This document shows, one piece after another, positions 44,624-53,966 of a stretch of 64,000 bases of DNA. The stretch lies in the NCBI GenBank assembly GCA_025354385.1, contig JANXMZ010000039.1:38827-102826 (forward strand). Direction: 5' to 3'. Under the pieces are notes generated by a model, which was not told the DNA's origin, made no database searches, and saw only the letters and a list, made by a program, of their open reading frames with translations. The stretch comes from Bacteroidota bacterium. Its GTDB lineage: Bacteria > Bacteroidota > Bacteroidia > NS11-12g > UBA955. The number at the start of each line of letters is the position of its first letter. Within the stretch, counting starts at the first letter, position 1. The position numbers and the translations under genes are program-made.

Positions 44624-45637
44624 ATGAATAACAACAAAGCAATTATAGAGAAAATTCTTTCAGAAAGAATAATGGTGATAGATGGTGCGATGGGCACCAT
44701 GATACAAACTTATAAATTAACCGAAGAGGATTACCGTGGCGAAAGATTCAAGGATTTTCCGCATTCCATAAAGGGCAATAACGATTTATTGGTATTAACA
44801 CGACCAGATGTGGTAGCTGCTATACATAAGGAATTTTTAGAAGCAGGTGCCGATATTATAGAAACCAATACTTTCAATGCCCAAGCCATTTCTTTGGCCG
44901 ATTATCACATGGAGGATTTGGTGTATGAAATCAATTTAGAAGCGGCTAAAATTGCCAAACAAGTAGCAGCCGAGGTGACAGCTACCAATCCAGACAAACC
45001 GCGTTTTGTGGCGGGTGCCATTGGTCCAACCACTAAAACAGCTTCATTGAGTCCAGATGTTAATAATCCTGGCTACCGGGCCGTTTCCTTTAATGATTTG
45101 GTAGCTGCTTACTCCACACAAATTAATGCGTTGCTAGATGGTGGTGTTGACTTACTTTTAGTAGAAACCATATTTGATACACTGAATGCAAAAGCAGCTT
45201 TATTTGCTGTTAATACCATTAAAGACGAAAGACAAATCGATATTCCTGTGATGGTATCTGGTACCATTACCGATGCCAGTGGCAGAACGCTGAGTGGTCA
45301 AACACCAGAAGCTTTTTGGAATTCATTATCGCATGCCAATATTATTAGCATAGGTTTGAATTGTGCATTAGGTGCAAAGGACATGATACCACATATTAGC
45401 GAAATTAGCCGTGTGGCATGGGTGTATACAACGGCTTATCCAAATGCGGGCCTGCCTAATGAGTTCGGTCAGTACGATGAGTCGCCGGAAGCCATGGCCA
45501 ATGTGGTTGAAAAATTTATGGAAGAAGGTTGGGTAAATATGATAGGTGGTTGTTGCGGAACCACTCCGGCCCACATAAATGCCATTGCAGAAAAGGCCAA
45601 GAATTATGCTCCCAGAGAGTTGCCGGTTTTGGTTTAA
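44624..45637 (+). CDS. metH: Homocysteine S-methyltransferase domain of a split methionine synthase
   Basis: This 337-residue protein equals the N-terminal homocysteine-binding barrel of MetH. It has [12 protein letters not shown] at the start, [36 protein letters not shown] and the three zinc Cys: one in [11 protein letters not shown] and two in [13 protein letters not shown]. In MetH this domain activates homocysteine for methylation from methylcobalamin. The folate, cobalamin and reactivation domains, normally in one 1200-residue protein, are not here. The downstream neighbour is unrelated, so the rest must be elsewhere, as in other split-MetH Bacteroidota. Only two bases separate it from tyrS, so they are co-transcribed. 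Confidence 0.93.
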   Translation: MNNNKAIIEKILSERIMVIDGAMGTMIQTYKLTEEDYRGERFKDFPHSIKGNNDLLVLTRPDVVAAIHKEFLEAGADIIETNTFNAQAISLADYHMEDLVYEINLEAAKIAKQVAAEVTATNPDKPRFVAGAIGPTTKTASLSPDVNNPGYRAVSFNDLVAAYSTQINALLDGGVDLLLVETIFDTLNAKAALFAVNTIKDERQIDIPVMVSGTITDASGRTLSGQTPEAFWNSLSHANIISIGLNCALGAKDMIPHISEISRVAWVYTTAYPNAGLPNEFGQYDESPEAMANVVEKFMEEGWVNMIGGCCGTTPAHINAIAEKAKNYAPRELPVLV

Positions 45638-45647
45638 AAATTAGTCA

Positions 45648-46265
45648 ATGAAATTCTTAGCTTGGTTTTTCTCAGTTATTTTTCATCCCCTCATTCTCTT
45701 AAATTTGGGCATCGCTTTGCTCTTACTTTTTCATCCTTATTACAATAGTAAATACTATGATGAGCAACTCATCACTTTTGTTATTTATATGGCGGCAAAT
45801 ACTATGGTAATGCCTTTGTTAGTGGTGGTTTTGCTCAAGCGTTTCAAGTTTTTAGACAATTACATTATCTCAACTCATAAACAACGCACTTTTCCCTATA
45901 TAATTATATCCATTTTATTGGCCATTACAGCCTATCAATTGTATAAAAATGAAATGGGTGGTTTACCCATGTATTTCTTGATAGGGTCGGCTATTTGCTT
46001 ATTTTTAAATGCCTTGATAACGATAAAATTTGGTATTAGCAGTCATACCATTGCCGCAGGAGGCATAGTGGCGCTTATGTTTTATGCAGTGGCCATTCAA
46101 CACATTGCACAAATGGAATATTTATTTGTGAGTTCAATTTTAACAGCTGGACTCAGTGGGAGTTGTCGCTTATTGTTAAAAGCACATACCACCAAACAAA
46201 TTTATTGGGGGTATTTGTTGGGATTTGGAGTGGTGTTTTCAAGTTTATTGGTTTGTACAGGCTGA
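45648..46265 (+). CDS. PAP2-like integral membrane protein
   Basis: This 205-residue protein has about six hydrophobic segments. The KFGISSHTIAAGGI helix start and LLLKAHTTKQIYWGYLLGFG resemble the SxH and H-x-x-x-x-x-x-G core of PAP2 phosphatase-like membrane proteins, but the phosphate-binding Lys/Arg motif KxxxxxxRP is not clear. I call it PAP2-like only. It begins 10 bases after the metH domain on the same strand, so the three-gene run tyrS-metH-PAP2 is probably one transcript. Lipid-linked phosphate metabolism would be the usual setting for the family. Confidence 0.7.
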   Translation: MKFLAWFFSVIFHPLILLNLGIALLLLFHPYYNSKYYDEQLITFVIYMAANTMVMPLLVVVLLKRFKFLDNYIISTHKQRTFPYIIISILLAITAYQLYKNEMGGLPMYFLIGSAICLFLNALITIKFGISSHTIAAGGIVALMFYAVAIQHIAQMEYLFVSSILTAGLSGSCRLLLKAHTTKQIYWGYLLGFGVVFSSLLVCTG

Positions 46266-46400
46266 TTGCATCAATATTATTTCTAATCTCACCTTTTACA
46301 ACAGCTATATATTCTAACAAATATACTATTCTGTTATAATATCTGTTTTGTAAATTAAGTCAACTATTTGGTAATAAATTAATTGTAAAAATAGGTCCTA

Positions 46401-46426
46401 TTTTGCGTAGGTAGAACTACGTAAAA
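46401..46426. promoter_or_regulatory. TTTTGCGTAG / CTACGTAAAA dyad, possible operator
   Basis: TTTTGCGTAG (46401-46410), a six-base centre and CTACGTAAAA (46417-46426) form an inverted repeat with one mismatch. AGGTC-type half sites flank it (TAGGTCCTA at 46392-46400 and ATAGGTC at 46434-46440). A related arrangement occurs at 52683-52739. Confidence 0.4.
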
Positions 46427-46490
46427 AAATTGCATAGGTCAAAGTTTTTTAAATTACTTTTAAGTATTTTTATTTGTAAAAATAATTATT

Positions 46491-46559
46491 ATGGGAGTAA
46501 GTAATAGTGCAATTATTATAAGTATAAAAGGACTAGAAGTAATCAAAGAAGTTTTTTGA
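46491..46559 (+). CDS. Possible 22-residue peptide
   Basis: ATG at 46491 opens a short frame ending TGA at 46559 and reading MGVSNSAIIISIKGLEVIKE plus VF. It sits about 65 bases after the dyad and 14 bases after a T-rich promoter-like tract, and contains only common codons. It is amphipathic and could be a small membrane-active or leader peptide, or a chance frame. No relative is recognised. Confidence 0.2.
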   Translation: MGVSNSAIIISIKGLEVIKEVF

Positions 46560-46649
46560 GCTAACTAATTTGTTATCCGATTGATATAATATTTTTAACG
46601 ACATCAAAGTAATTCCAGTTCTTACTTCTATTATTTAGAATTACTGAAC

Positions 46650-46916
46650 CTAACACCCACAAGGAGTATATTTCTTTATTTTTCCTTTGCGGTTACGCGT
46701 TTCTACCACTTGACCTTTGGCATTAAATACCAACCATGTGCTTAATTCACCGTGTTTGTAACGCTCCTTTCTCACTAATTTTCCTGCTGGTGTAGCACAT
46801 ATCCAAACACCATGCTTTTTCCCCATAGGGTCAAACTTGCCGCTGCAAACCAATGAATCATTAGCCTTAAGCGAAAGGGATGAACAACATAAAATTAAAA
46901 AATAGAAGCGTTTCAT
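46650..46916 (-). CDS. Small secreted MORN/YwqK-like protein
   Basis: This 88-residue protein has a signal peptide (MKRFYFLILCCSSLSLKA). The mature part contains a MORN_2/YwqK-type unit: GKKHGVWICATPAGKLVRKERYKHGELSTW, then LVFNAKGQVVETRN. It ends in TPCGC. Proteins of this fold carry strings of such units, and this one has about two, so it may be a minimal form or a remnant. It lies 35 bases downstream of ftsH on the same strand. Confidence 0.65.
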   Translation of the reverse strand: MKRFYFLILCCSSLSLKANDSLVCSGKFDPMGKKHGVWICATPAGKLVRKERYKHGELSTWLVFNAKGQVVETRNRKGKIKKYTPCGC

Positions 46917-46951
46917 TTTACTATTAAAGTCAATTAGGTTGACTATATTTT

Positions 46952-49033
46952 TTAAACCCCTTGATCGTCGGCAGTGGCTTTTGATTCTGAATGATTATCA
47001 GAAGCAGTAATGGTTGAACCATTGTCTAAAGGTGTTACTAAAGGCTCATCTTTCTTGCTATTATCGCTGTCCATATAGTTCTCATAATTGGTTTTATGAT
47101 CAAAAGGACGTTTGCCAATCAAAGCTTCTAAATCGTATTGAAACAGAATTTCTTTTTTCAATAATTCCTGAGCAAGGTTAATCAACTCTTTTTTCTTACT
47201 ATTCAGTAATGCTTTCGTTCTGATAAAAGCAGCATCAATAATTTTGCGAACCTCCTCATCTATCATCTCAGCTGTTTTTTCGCTGTATGGTTTGTTATAG
47301 GCAAACTCGCCAGTTGAATCGTTGAAACTTACATTGCCCACCCTGTCATTCATGCCATAAATAGTGACCATAGAATATGCCATCTTGGTTATTCTTTCCA
47401 AGTCGTTCTGAGCACCTGTACTAACTTTGCCAAAAATGATATCCTCTGCGGCTCTGCCACCAAGTGTCATACACATTTCATCTAGCAATTGTTCGCTTCT
47501 GTAAATATATTGTTCTTTAGGCAAATATTGCGCATAACCCAAGGCTGCAACACCACGGGGTACAATAGATACCTTCACCAAAGGATCTGCAAACTCTAAA
47601 AACCAACCTGCCACAGCATGACCGGCTTCGTGGTAAGCGACAATATTTTTTTCTTCGGGTGAAATTAATTTGTTTTTCTTTTCAAGTCCGCCAATTACTC
47701 TGTCTATGGCATCTTGAAAATCTTGCATATCAATTTTATCTTTGTTATTTCTTGCGGCTATCAAAGCAGCTTCGTTGCATACATTGGCAATTTCGGCTCC
47801 TGCAAAACCTGGGGTTTGAGCAGATAATTTTTTAGCGTCCACTTCAGTCGAAAGTTCTTTGCCTTGCAAATGCACTTTGAATATTTGCTCTCTGCCTACC
47901 AAATCTGGCTTATCAATAGAAATCTGTCTGTCAAATCTTCCTGGGCGCAACAAAGCAGAATCTAAAATATCCGGACGGTTGGTAGCTGCTAAAATAATAA
48001 CGCCACTATCTGTTCCAAATCCATCCATCTCTGTTAACAATTGGTTCAAGGTGTTTTCTCTTTCATCGTTCGAACCGCTCATCAAATTCTTTCCTCTGGC
48101 TCTGCCTATGGCATCTATCTCATCAATAAAAATAATACATGGGGCTTTTTCTTTGGCCTGACGGAATAAATCTCTAACTCTCGAAGCACCAACACCTACA
48201 AACATTTCTACAAAATCTGAACCTGATAAGGAGAAGAAAGGTACATTGGCTTCACCAGCAACTGCTTTTGCTAACAAGGTTTTACCAGTACCTGGTGATC
48301 CAATTAACAAAGCACCTTTAGGAATTTTACCACCCAAGCGGGTATATTTTTTAGGATTTTTTAAGAAGTCTACAATCTCCATTACCTCCACTTTGGCTTC
48401 ATCCAAACCGGCAACATCTTTAAAAGTAACATTCACCTTGGTATTTTTATCAAACAAAGTTGCTTTGCTTCTTCCAATGTTGAATAACTGACCGGGTCCA
48501 CCACCTCCGCCACCAGATCCACCGCCCATTCTGCGCATCATAAAGCTCCAGAACGCAATGAGCAACGCAATCATGATGATCCAATTCAATATCTGCCAGG
48601 TACCATCATTTTCGTACTGATAATCGATAATAACGTCTTTGGCTTCTTTATGCTCAACTTTTAAATTGTCTAAATTTTTATTGAATGCATCTTTGTTAAT
48701 TTCGAAAAAATACTGAGGAGAAACTTGACCAAACATATTCGGTGTTTGTTTATTTAGTTCCTTGTATTTATCATTGGAGAGCATTTCTTTTTTGATATAA
48801 ACTTTCACCAATCGATCATTTACTACTTCTAATTTTTCAACATCATTGCTGATGATCATTTCGCTAACCGCATTCCAATTTGTTTTTTTACCAGGATTAT
48901 TTGGGTAAAAACTGATGATGATAAAGCCAAGCAACAATAATCCCCATATCCAATACATATTGAATTTGGGTGCACTGTTCTTGCGCTCACCGAAAGGGTT
49001 TTCGTCTCTTTTCTTTTTTTCTTGTTCGTCCAT
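46952..49033 (-). CDS. ftsH: ATP-dependent zinc metalloprotease FtsH
   Basis: This 693-residue membrane AAA protease degrades misfolded membrane proteins and regulatory targets. It has an N-terminal helix (residues about 27-43), a periplasmic domain, a second helix near 150-165 and a Gly-rich segment. The Walker A site reads GSPGTGKT at 245-252, where most FtsH read GPPGTGKT; Walker B is [11 protein letters not shown]. The SRH is present ([17 protein letters not shown]) and the zinc site is HEAGH at 468-472. The polar C-terminal tail is rich in Asp/Ser. It diverges from kbl across about 140 bases. Confidence 0.97.
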   Translation of the reverse strand: MDEQEKKKRDENPFGERKNSAPKFNMYWIWGLLLLGFIIISFYPNNPGKKTNWNAVSEMIISNDVEKLEVVNDRLVKVYIKKEMLSNDKYKELNKQTPNMFGQVSPQYFFEINKDAFNKNLDNLKVEHKEAKDVIIDYQYENDGTWQILNWIIMIALLIAFWSFMMRRMGGGSGGGGGGPGQLFNIGRSKATLFDKNTKVNVTFKDVAGLDEAKVEVMEIVDFLKNPKKYTRLGGKIPKGALLIGSPGTGKTLLAKAVAGEANVPFFSLSGSDFVEMFVGVGASRVRDLFRQAKEKAPCIIFIDEIDAIGRARGKNLMSGSNDERENTLNQLLTEMDGFGTDSGVIILAATNRPDILDSALLRPGRFDRQISIDKPDLVGREQIFKVHLQGKELSTEVDAKKLSAQTPGFAGAEIANVCNEAALIAARNNKDKIDMQDFQDAIDRVIGGLEKKNKLISPEEKNIVAYHEAGHAVAGWFLEFADPLVKVSIVPRGVAALGYAQYLPKEQYIYRSEQLLDEMCMTLGGRAAEDIIFGKVSTGAQNDLERITKMAYSMVTIYGMNDRVGNVSFNDSTGEFAYNKPYSEKTAEMIDEEVRKIIDAAFIRTKALLNSKKKELINLAQELLKKEILFQYDLEALIGKRPFDHKTNYENYMDSDNSKKDEPLVTPLDNGSTITASDNHSESKATADDQGV

Positions 49034-49083
49034 TTTGGATTATTTATAAGATGCTTGAATTTTGTTTATGAAAGTTATAACGG

Positions 49084-49091
49084 CAAATCTA
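49084..49091 (-). promoter_or_regulatory. ftsH -7 promoter box (TAGATTTG)
   Basis: On the minus strand TAGATTTG fits TAnnTTTG, 50 bases before the ftsH ATG. The -33 element is weak. Confidence 0.4.
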
Positions 49092-49146
49092 ATTATTTGT
49101 TCAGAGATATTGTTGAAATAGACTGAAAAATATGAGTTGACTCACT

Positions 49147-49154
49147 TATTTTTG
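49147..49154 (+). promoter_or_regulatory. kbl -7 promoter box (TATTTTTG)
   Basis: TATTTTTG fits TAnnTTTG and lies 19 bases before the kbl ATG. It is back to back with the ftsH promoter. Confidence 0.5.
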
Positions 49155-49173
49155 CAAAAAACATTCCATTAAT

Positions 49174-50382
49174 ATGTACGGTAAACTTCAACAACATTTA
49201 AAACAAGAATTAGAGCAAATTCAGCAAGCTGGCTTGTATAAAAAAGAACGCGTTATAGTATCTCCACAAGGCGCAGATATTAGACTGAGCAATGGTATGG
49301 AGGTGGTAAATTTTTGCGCTAATAATTATCTAGGCCTATCCAGTCACCCGAGGGTAATTGAATCTGCCAAAAAGTCACTAGATACCCATGGTTTCGGTAT
49401 GAGCAGTGTTCGCTTTATTTGCGGTACTCAGGATATTCACAAAGAATTGGAAGCAAAAATAGCTGAGTTTTATGGTACGGAAGATACCATTTTATACGCG
49501 GCAGCCTTTGATGCCAATGGTGGAGTATTTGAACCTTTGTTTGGCGAGTTAGATGCGATTATTTCTGATGCTCTCAATCACGCTTCTATTATAGATGGCG
49601 TTCGCTTATGTAAAGCGGCTAGGTATAGGTATAACAATAATGATATGGCCGATTTGGAGCAACAGCTAATTGCTGCAAATACTGCTGGACATAGGCATAA
49701 AATTATTGTAACCGATGGTGTTTTTAGCATGGATGGCTATGTTGCACAACTCGATAAAATTACGGATTTGGCCAACAAATATGATGCTTTGGTAATGGTG
49801 GATGAATGCCACGCTGCTGGCTTTATTGGCAAAACAGGAAAAGGTACACCAGAATTGTGTGGCGTGCATGGGCAAATAGACATTATTACTGGCACACTTG
49901 GTAAAGCCTTGGGTGGAGCAATGGGTGGTTACACAACAGGAAAGAAAGAAATTATTGATCTTTTAAGACAACGCTCTCGTCCATATTTGTTTTCTAATTC
50001 TTTAGCGCCGGCTATTGTGGCTGCGAGTTTAGAGGTATTTAAAATTCTGAGCGAATCGACAGAATTGAGAGATAAATTGGAATGGAATGTAAATTATTTT
50101 AAAGAGGGAATAAAGAAAGCAGGATTTGATTTTAAAAATGGCAATAGCGCCATAGTTCCTATTATGTTATACGATGCAAAATTAAGTCAAACCATGGCCG
50201 ATAAATTGTTAGATGAAGGTATATATGTAATTGGCTTCTTTTATCCTGTAGTGCCTAAAGATCAAGCAAGAATAAGGGTGCAATTATCTGCAGCGCATGA
50301 AAAACACCATTTGGATAAAGCCATTTCAGCATTTACTAAAGTTGGGTTGGAATTAGGTGTTATTAAGCAAGCCGTTCAATAA
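49174..50382 (+). CDS. kbl: Glycine C-acetyltransferase (2-amino-3-ketobutyrate CoA ligase)
   Basis: This 402-residue PLP enzyme cleaves 2-amino-3-ketobutyrate with CoA to glycine and acetyl-CoA, the second step after threonine dehydrogenase. Landmarks are [61 protein letters not shown] and the PLP lysine in [14 protein letters not shown]. It belongs to the alpha-oxoamine synthase family; the assignment as Kbl rather than a serine palmitoyltransferase or BioF relative rests on the close family-like N-terminus and the presence of tdh 5.6 kb away. The start is conserved. It is a single gene. Confidence 0.93.
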   Translation: MYGKLQQHLKQELEQIQQAGLYKKERVIVSPQGADIRLSNGMEVVNFCANNYLGLSSHPRVIESAKKSLDTHGFGMSSVRFICGTQDIHKELEAKIAEFYGTEDTILYAAAFDANGGVFEPLFGELDAIISDALNHASIIDGVRLCKAARYRYNNNDMADLEQQLIAANTAGHRHKIIVTDGVFSMDGYVAQLDKITDLANKYDALVMVDECHAAGFIGKTGKGTPELCGVHGQIDIITGTLGKALGGAMGGYTTGKKEIIDLLRQRSRPYLFSNSLAPAIVAASLEVFKILSESTELRDKLEWNVNYFKEGIKKAGFDFKNGNSAIVPIMLYDAKLSQTMADKLLDEGIYVIGFFYPVVPKDQARIRVQLSAAHEKHHLDKAISAFTKVGLELGVIKQAVQ

Positions 50383-50528
50383 CATAAAACGCAGTTCTTG
50401 ATTTAATTGGTTTAAAATGGGCTATTATTGCCATGCCATTTCTTTAATTATTGAAAATGTTATTGGGCTTATGCATAGTCCGTACAGAATTATTAATAAT
50501 CGTTTTGCAATAACTATAAATTAAAATT

Positions 50529-52457
50529 TTGAAAGAACCTTCGACTCCTAAAATAAAAAACATTTCTGAGCATACAAAGCTTTCAGACCTTGAGTCAAGG
50601 CTCAATTTGCTAATGATTAATACAGAGGAAAATTTTGTATTGATAGATAGAGATCTGAATATCGTTAATTTCAATCACCAGTTCAGAAAACAGTACCAAA
50701 TTCTTTTTCATAAGGATGTAATAAAAGGAGAATCAATTCTTAACTATGCGCAAAAAGATAGAATTGAGATTGTAAAAAATATTTATAACAGAGTTTTTTC
50801 TGGAGAGCGGGTAGAATCGGAGATACAAGCGCCGCTTCAAGACAAAAAGGTCGTCATAATTCATAATTTATTTAAGCCGGCTTTTGATGAAAATGGCATC
50901 ATTATAGGTGCATTTGTCTCCTCAAAAGATATAACAGAGCAAAGAAATGCTGAGGAAAGACGGAGAGAATCAGAGGCAGACTTGAGGGCAATATTCGATA
51001 ATTCTTCTGAAGGATTAATGCTCTTAGACCATAATGGCGTAATTAAAGCATTTAATGCCAAATCTGCGGAAAATCACATGTTGTATAATGTTAACGATGA
51101 TTTGGAAATTGGTCGAAAATTAATTGAATACATCAACGATTCAAGAAAGGAATATTTTCAAGATATTTTAAATAAAGTGTTGAGTGGAGAGACTATCAAT
51201 TACGATATTGATTATGATCAAAAAGATGGTTCCAAGAAATGGTTTCATGCTACTTTAAATCCTATATTTGAAGGCAAAGTAATTACAGGTATATGCCTTA
51301 CAAGAAGTGATATTTCTGAAAGAAAAATTGCAGAAGAAAAATTAAAAAAGGGCCATGAAATACTTTTCAAATTGACACAAAATGTGCCTGCCGCTATTTA
51401 TAGATTTGAAATGGATGGAGATGGTAAAATGTCATTTCCCTTTATCAGTAAAGGTATCGAATCTATGGTGCCAAACATAACAGTAGAGCAGATAATGAAT
51501 GATGCCGCCAACGCCTTTAATGCAGTGCATCCAGAGGATCTTCCAAATCTTATAAATTCAATAATGGAATCAAGAAAAAATTTATCTGATTGGAACTTGG
51601 AATACCGGATAATATCTGAGGATAAATTGGTAAGATGGTTGAAAGGTTCATCGCGGCCAGAAAAAATAGAAAATAGGAAAGAAAATGATACGGTGGTATG
51701 GCATGGTTATTTGGAGGACATCACCGAACGAAAAAAATCAGAATTAAAGCTTCAAAATCTCTTGAATATTTCTAGCGATCAAAATAAGCGCCTTCAGAAT
51801 TTTGCTTATATCGTTTCGCATAATATACGATCTCACAGCTCTAACATTATTGGGTTAGTAGATATTATAGGCCAAGCTGGAGAAACCAATAACAAGGCCA
51901 AATTTTATGAAATGTTGAAGACGAGTACGGATAAGTTGGGAGAGACAATTGAAAACCTTAATGAGATTATCACTGTTCAGAATGAATTAAATATTATTCA
52001 AGCGGGGATTAATTTAAAGGAGGAAATAACCAAAACATCCAATGCCATTAATGCACTATTATCTCAATCAAATACTCAATTGTTTAATAAAGTACCCGAA
52101 TCTTGTATTGTGCAGGTAGTGCCATCTTACTTGGAAAGTATTTTGTTAAACCTATTAACCAATGCCATTAAATACAAGTCGCCAGAAAGAGACCCAATTA
52201 TAAATATTTATACTGAAAGTACAGATAATCAATTGATTCTATCAATAGAGGATAATGGACTTGGAATAGACATGGAGAAACATGGTAAAAAGCTATTTGG
52301 TATGTATAAAACTTTTCACAACAACAAGGATGCAAGAGGATTTGGTTTGTTTATTACTAAAAATCAGATTGAAGCAATGGATGGAAAAATTGAGGTAATT
52401 AGTCAATTAGGAATTGGTTCTACTTTTAAGATTTATTTTAAAAGGGAAATAAGTTAA
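50529..52457 (+). CDS. PAS-domain sensor histidine kinase, soluble
   Basis: A TTG at 50529 is the only start in frame before the first PAS domain; an ATG lies at 50613. The 642-residue product has no membrane segment. Three PAS domains lie at about 30-140 (NFVLIDRDLNIVNFNHQF), 145-265 (LRAIFDNSSEGLMLLDHNG) and 275-400 (NVPAAIYRFEMDGDGKM), each followed by PAC-like KDITEQR/SDISERK/EDITERK. The H box has the phosphoacceptor His at about 431 (AYIVSHNIRSH), and the ATPase domain has N, G1 (IEDNGLGID) and G2 boxes. It senses a cytoplasmic cue. Its cognate regulator may be the receiver-like gene 419 bases downstream, but that receiver is degenerate. Confidence 0.9.
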   Translation: MKEPSTPKIKNISEHTKLSDLESRLNLLMINTEENFVLIDRDLNIVNFNHQFRKQYQILFHKDVIKGESILNYAQKDRIEIVKNIYNRVFSGERVESEIQAPLQDKKVVIIHNLFKPAFDENGIIIGAFVSSKDITEQRNAEERRRESEADLRAIFDNSSEGLMLLDHNGVIKAFNAKSAENHMLYNVNDDLEIGRKLIEYINDSRKEYFQDILNKVLSGETINYDIDYDQKDGSKKWFHATLNPIFEGKVITGICLTRSDISERKIAEEKLKKGHEILFKLTQNVPAAIYRFEMDGDGKMSFPFISKGIESMVPNITVEQIMNDAANAFNAVHPEDLPNLINSIMESRKNLSDWNLEYRIISEDKLVRWLKGSSRPEKIENRKENDTVVWHGYLEDITERKKSELKLQNLLNISSDQNKRLQNFAYIVSHNIRSHSSNIIGLVDIIGQAGETNNKAKFYEMLKTSTDKLGETIENLNEIITVQNELNIIQAGINLKEEITKTSNAINALLSQSNTQLFNKVPESCIVQVVPSYLESILLNLLTNAIKYKSPERDPIINIYTESTDNQLILSIEDNGLGIDMEKHGKKLFGMYKTFHNNKDARGFGLFITKNQIEAMDGKIEVISQLGIGSTFKIYFKREIS

Positions 52458-52875
52458 TCAATAGTATTTTGTTTATGCAAATGCCCAAATTGCTTTTGTA
52501 AGCAGGCTTTAATAAATTATTTTTTGGCGAATGGTAAATCTTGGTTAAGAATGTCATTTTCAAGACAAAAAAATTATCACGGGCTTTTTGAAATTATATT
52601 TTTGAATTTTTAAAAAGTAATTATAATATATTAGTATTGATATTTATACATTAATATGATTATTTTTCAATAGACGTAAAATGACCCAAAAAGCACCTTT
52701 TACGCACTCTTATTTACGTGTTTTTGTATTCATTGGGTCTAAAATAGCAATGTATTAATAGTCATATTTATAGACTGCATTTGTTTATAAAACCTTGTAG
52801 TCATCAAATTTAGTATGTGTTTTTATTAAAGGAATTATTCAATAAATTTGATGAAACTAAAACCAAGACTCAACT
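52458..52875. other. Intergenic region with a long inverted repeat and a dyad motif
   Basis: This 418-base gap holds the GACCCAA (52683-52689) and TTGGGTC (52733-52739) arms of a perfect seven-base inverted repeat, which encloses the TTTTACGCAC and TACGT segments shared with the 46401 region. The rest is very AT-rich; no RNA gene or further ORF was seen. Confidence 0.4.
52683..52739. promoter_or_regulatory. Composite inverted-repeat motif upstream of the receiver gene
   Basis: Outer arms GACCCAA / TTGGGTC and an inner segment TTTTACGCAC plus TACGT at 52698-52719. The 22-base inner block has the same ends and spacing (TTTT-R-CG-Y-A, then TACGT) as the block at 46401-46422. It could be a regulator site for the receiver gene starting at 52876. 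Confidence 0.4.
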
Positions 52876-53367
52876 ATGAAACACCCAAACATCAACATTG
52901 CTGTTGTAGAAGAACACCATTTTTACAATCAGGTTATTCAAGATCAGATTTCGCAATTGTGCACTAATAAAGAAAAGAAGAAATTGCATTTCAATGTTAC
53001 TTCCATCAGTCAAATTAAAAATTTGCTAAATGATGCTCACACAGGCTACCAAGCCATTATTTTCGATAACTATTTTAACAATAATTCTCGTAAGGCACAT
53101 TACAATGTAAACGAGGTAATGGAAACTTTAAAGCAAAATAACAAAGATTGTTTTTTTATTTCGCTTTCTGGTTATCGTGAAATGAACATTTCCGCCTATT
53201 TGTACAAGGACGGCGAACTGCAATTTACCTATTCCAAGCAAAGTGCAGTCAAGAATGAAAATCACGAAGAGGCCTGCTCCATACCAGCCATTCATAAATT
53301 AATGGAAAGGCTTATTAATACCGTTGTAAGCGAAAGGAAAAACGAAGGCCACGCCATTGCGGCTTAA
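52876..53367 (+). CDS. Degenerate receiver-domain (REC-like) protein
   Basis: This 163-residue protein has the alternation of a receiver domain: INIAVVEEHHFYNQVIQDQI, AIIFDNYF with Asp at about residue 64, FFISLSGYREM (Ser at 98), and YSKQSAV (Lys at about 121). The acidic pair at the end of strand 1 is E12-E13 instead of the usual D-D, and the long helix that follows strand 3 is atypical. It has no output domain. It may be an adaptor that receives phosphate poorly or not at all from the upstream PAS kinase. The assignment is by pattern only; a non-REC fold is possible. Confidence 0.6.
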   Translation: MKHPNINIAVVEEHHFYNQVIQDQISQLCTNKEKKKLHFNVTSISQIKNLLNDAHTGYQAIIFDNYFNNNSRKAHYNVNEVMETLKQNNKDCFFISLSGYREMNISAYLYKDGELQFTYSKQSAVKNENHEEACSIPAIHKLMERLINTVVSERKNEGHAIAA

Positions 53368-53458
53368 GTTATTTTAAATAAACGCTTCATTGTAAGGAGT
53401 AATATACAATAATTATACTGTATAAAGAAGGACGAGTATCTATTTTTAAATTTAGTGC

Positions 53459-53965
53459 TCAAGTTTTTAGGTACACCTTGCTCAATTTAACATAGCTCTC
53501 CGCATTTTTAATAATTTTTTCTTTTTGGTGTTCGTTTATATTTTTTACAATCTTAGCAGGCATACCGAGCACCAAACTATAGGGTGGTATTTGCATACCC
53601 TCTGGCACCAAGGCACCTGCTCCAATAATACTGAACTCGCCAATATAAGCCCCATTCATAATAGTGGCCCGCATGCCTACTAATACATTATTAGCTAAAG
53701 TGGCTCCATGCACAATGGCGCCATGTCCAATGATACAAGATTCACCAATTTTTGTTGGAAAATCTGGATCAACATGTACCACTGCATTGTCTTGTATATT
53801 ACTCCTATTGCCGATAGTTATTGTGTCCGCATCGCCTCGCAACACCGCGCCAAACCAAATACTTACTTCGTCACCTAAAGAAACATCACCTATAACCCTA
53901 GCTGTATCAGCAATAAAAATTGCTTTACCTTTACAGTCGATTTGTTTAATACTTTGAATATTCAT
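53459..53965 (-). CDS. Gamma-class carbonic anhydrase-like protein
   Basis: This 168-residue left-handed beta-helix protein consists of hexapeptide repeats (VIGDVSLGDEVSIWFGAVLRG). The three zinc histidines of the gamma-CA/YrdA group are in place: H64, H81 and H86 (AVVHVDP, IIGHGAIVHGA), and the conserved R43, D45 and Q58 are present. The catalytic Glu84 equivalent is not obvious, so activity as a carbonic anhydrase is not certain. Its ATG and the hutI ATG on the other strand are separated by a single base. Confidence 0.9.
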   Translation of the reverse strand: MNIQSIKQIDCKGKAIFIADTARVIGDVSLGDEVSIWFGAVLRGDADTITIGNRSNIQDNAVVHVDPDFPTKIGESCIIGHGAIVHGATLANNVLVGMRATIMNGAYIGEFSIIGAGALVPEGMQIPPYSLVLGMPAKIVKNINEHQKEKIIKNAESYVKLSKVYLKT

Positions 53966-53966
53966 T

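Larger units (their letters stand above)
46266..46649. other. Intergenic region with a dyad and a short ORF
   Basis: This 384-base gap holds a dyad at 46401-46426, a T-rich promoter-like tract (TATTTTTATTTG at about 46465-46476) and the 22-codon ORF at 46491-46559. Nothing else was recognised. Confidence 0.5.
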
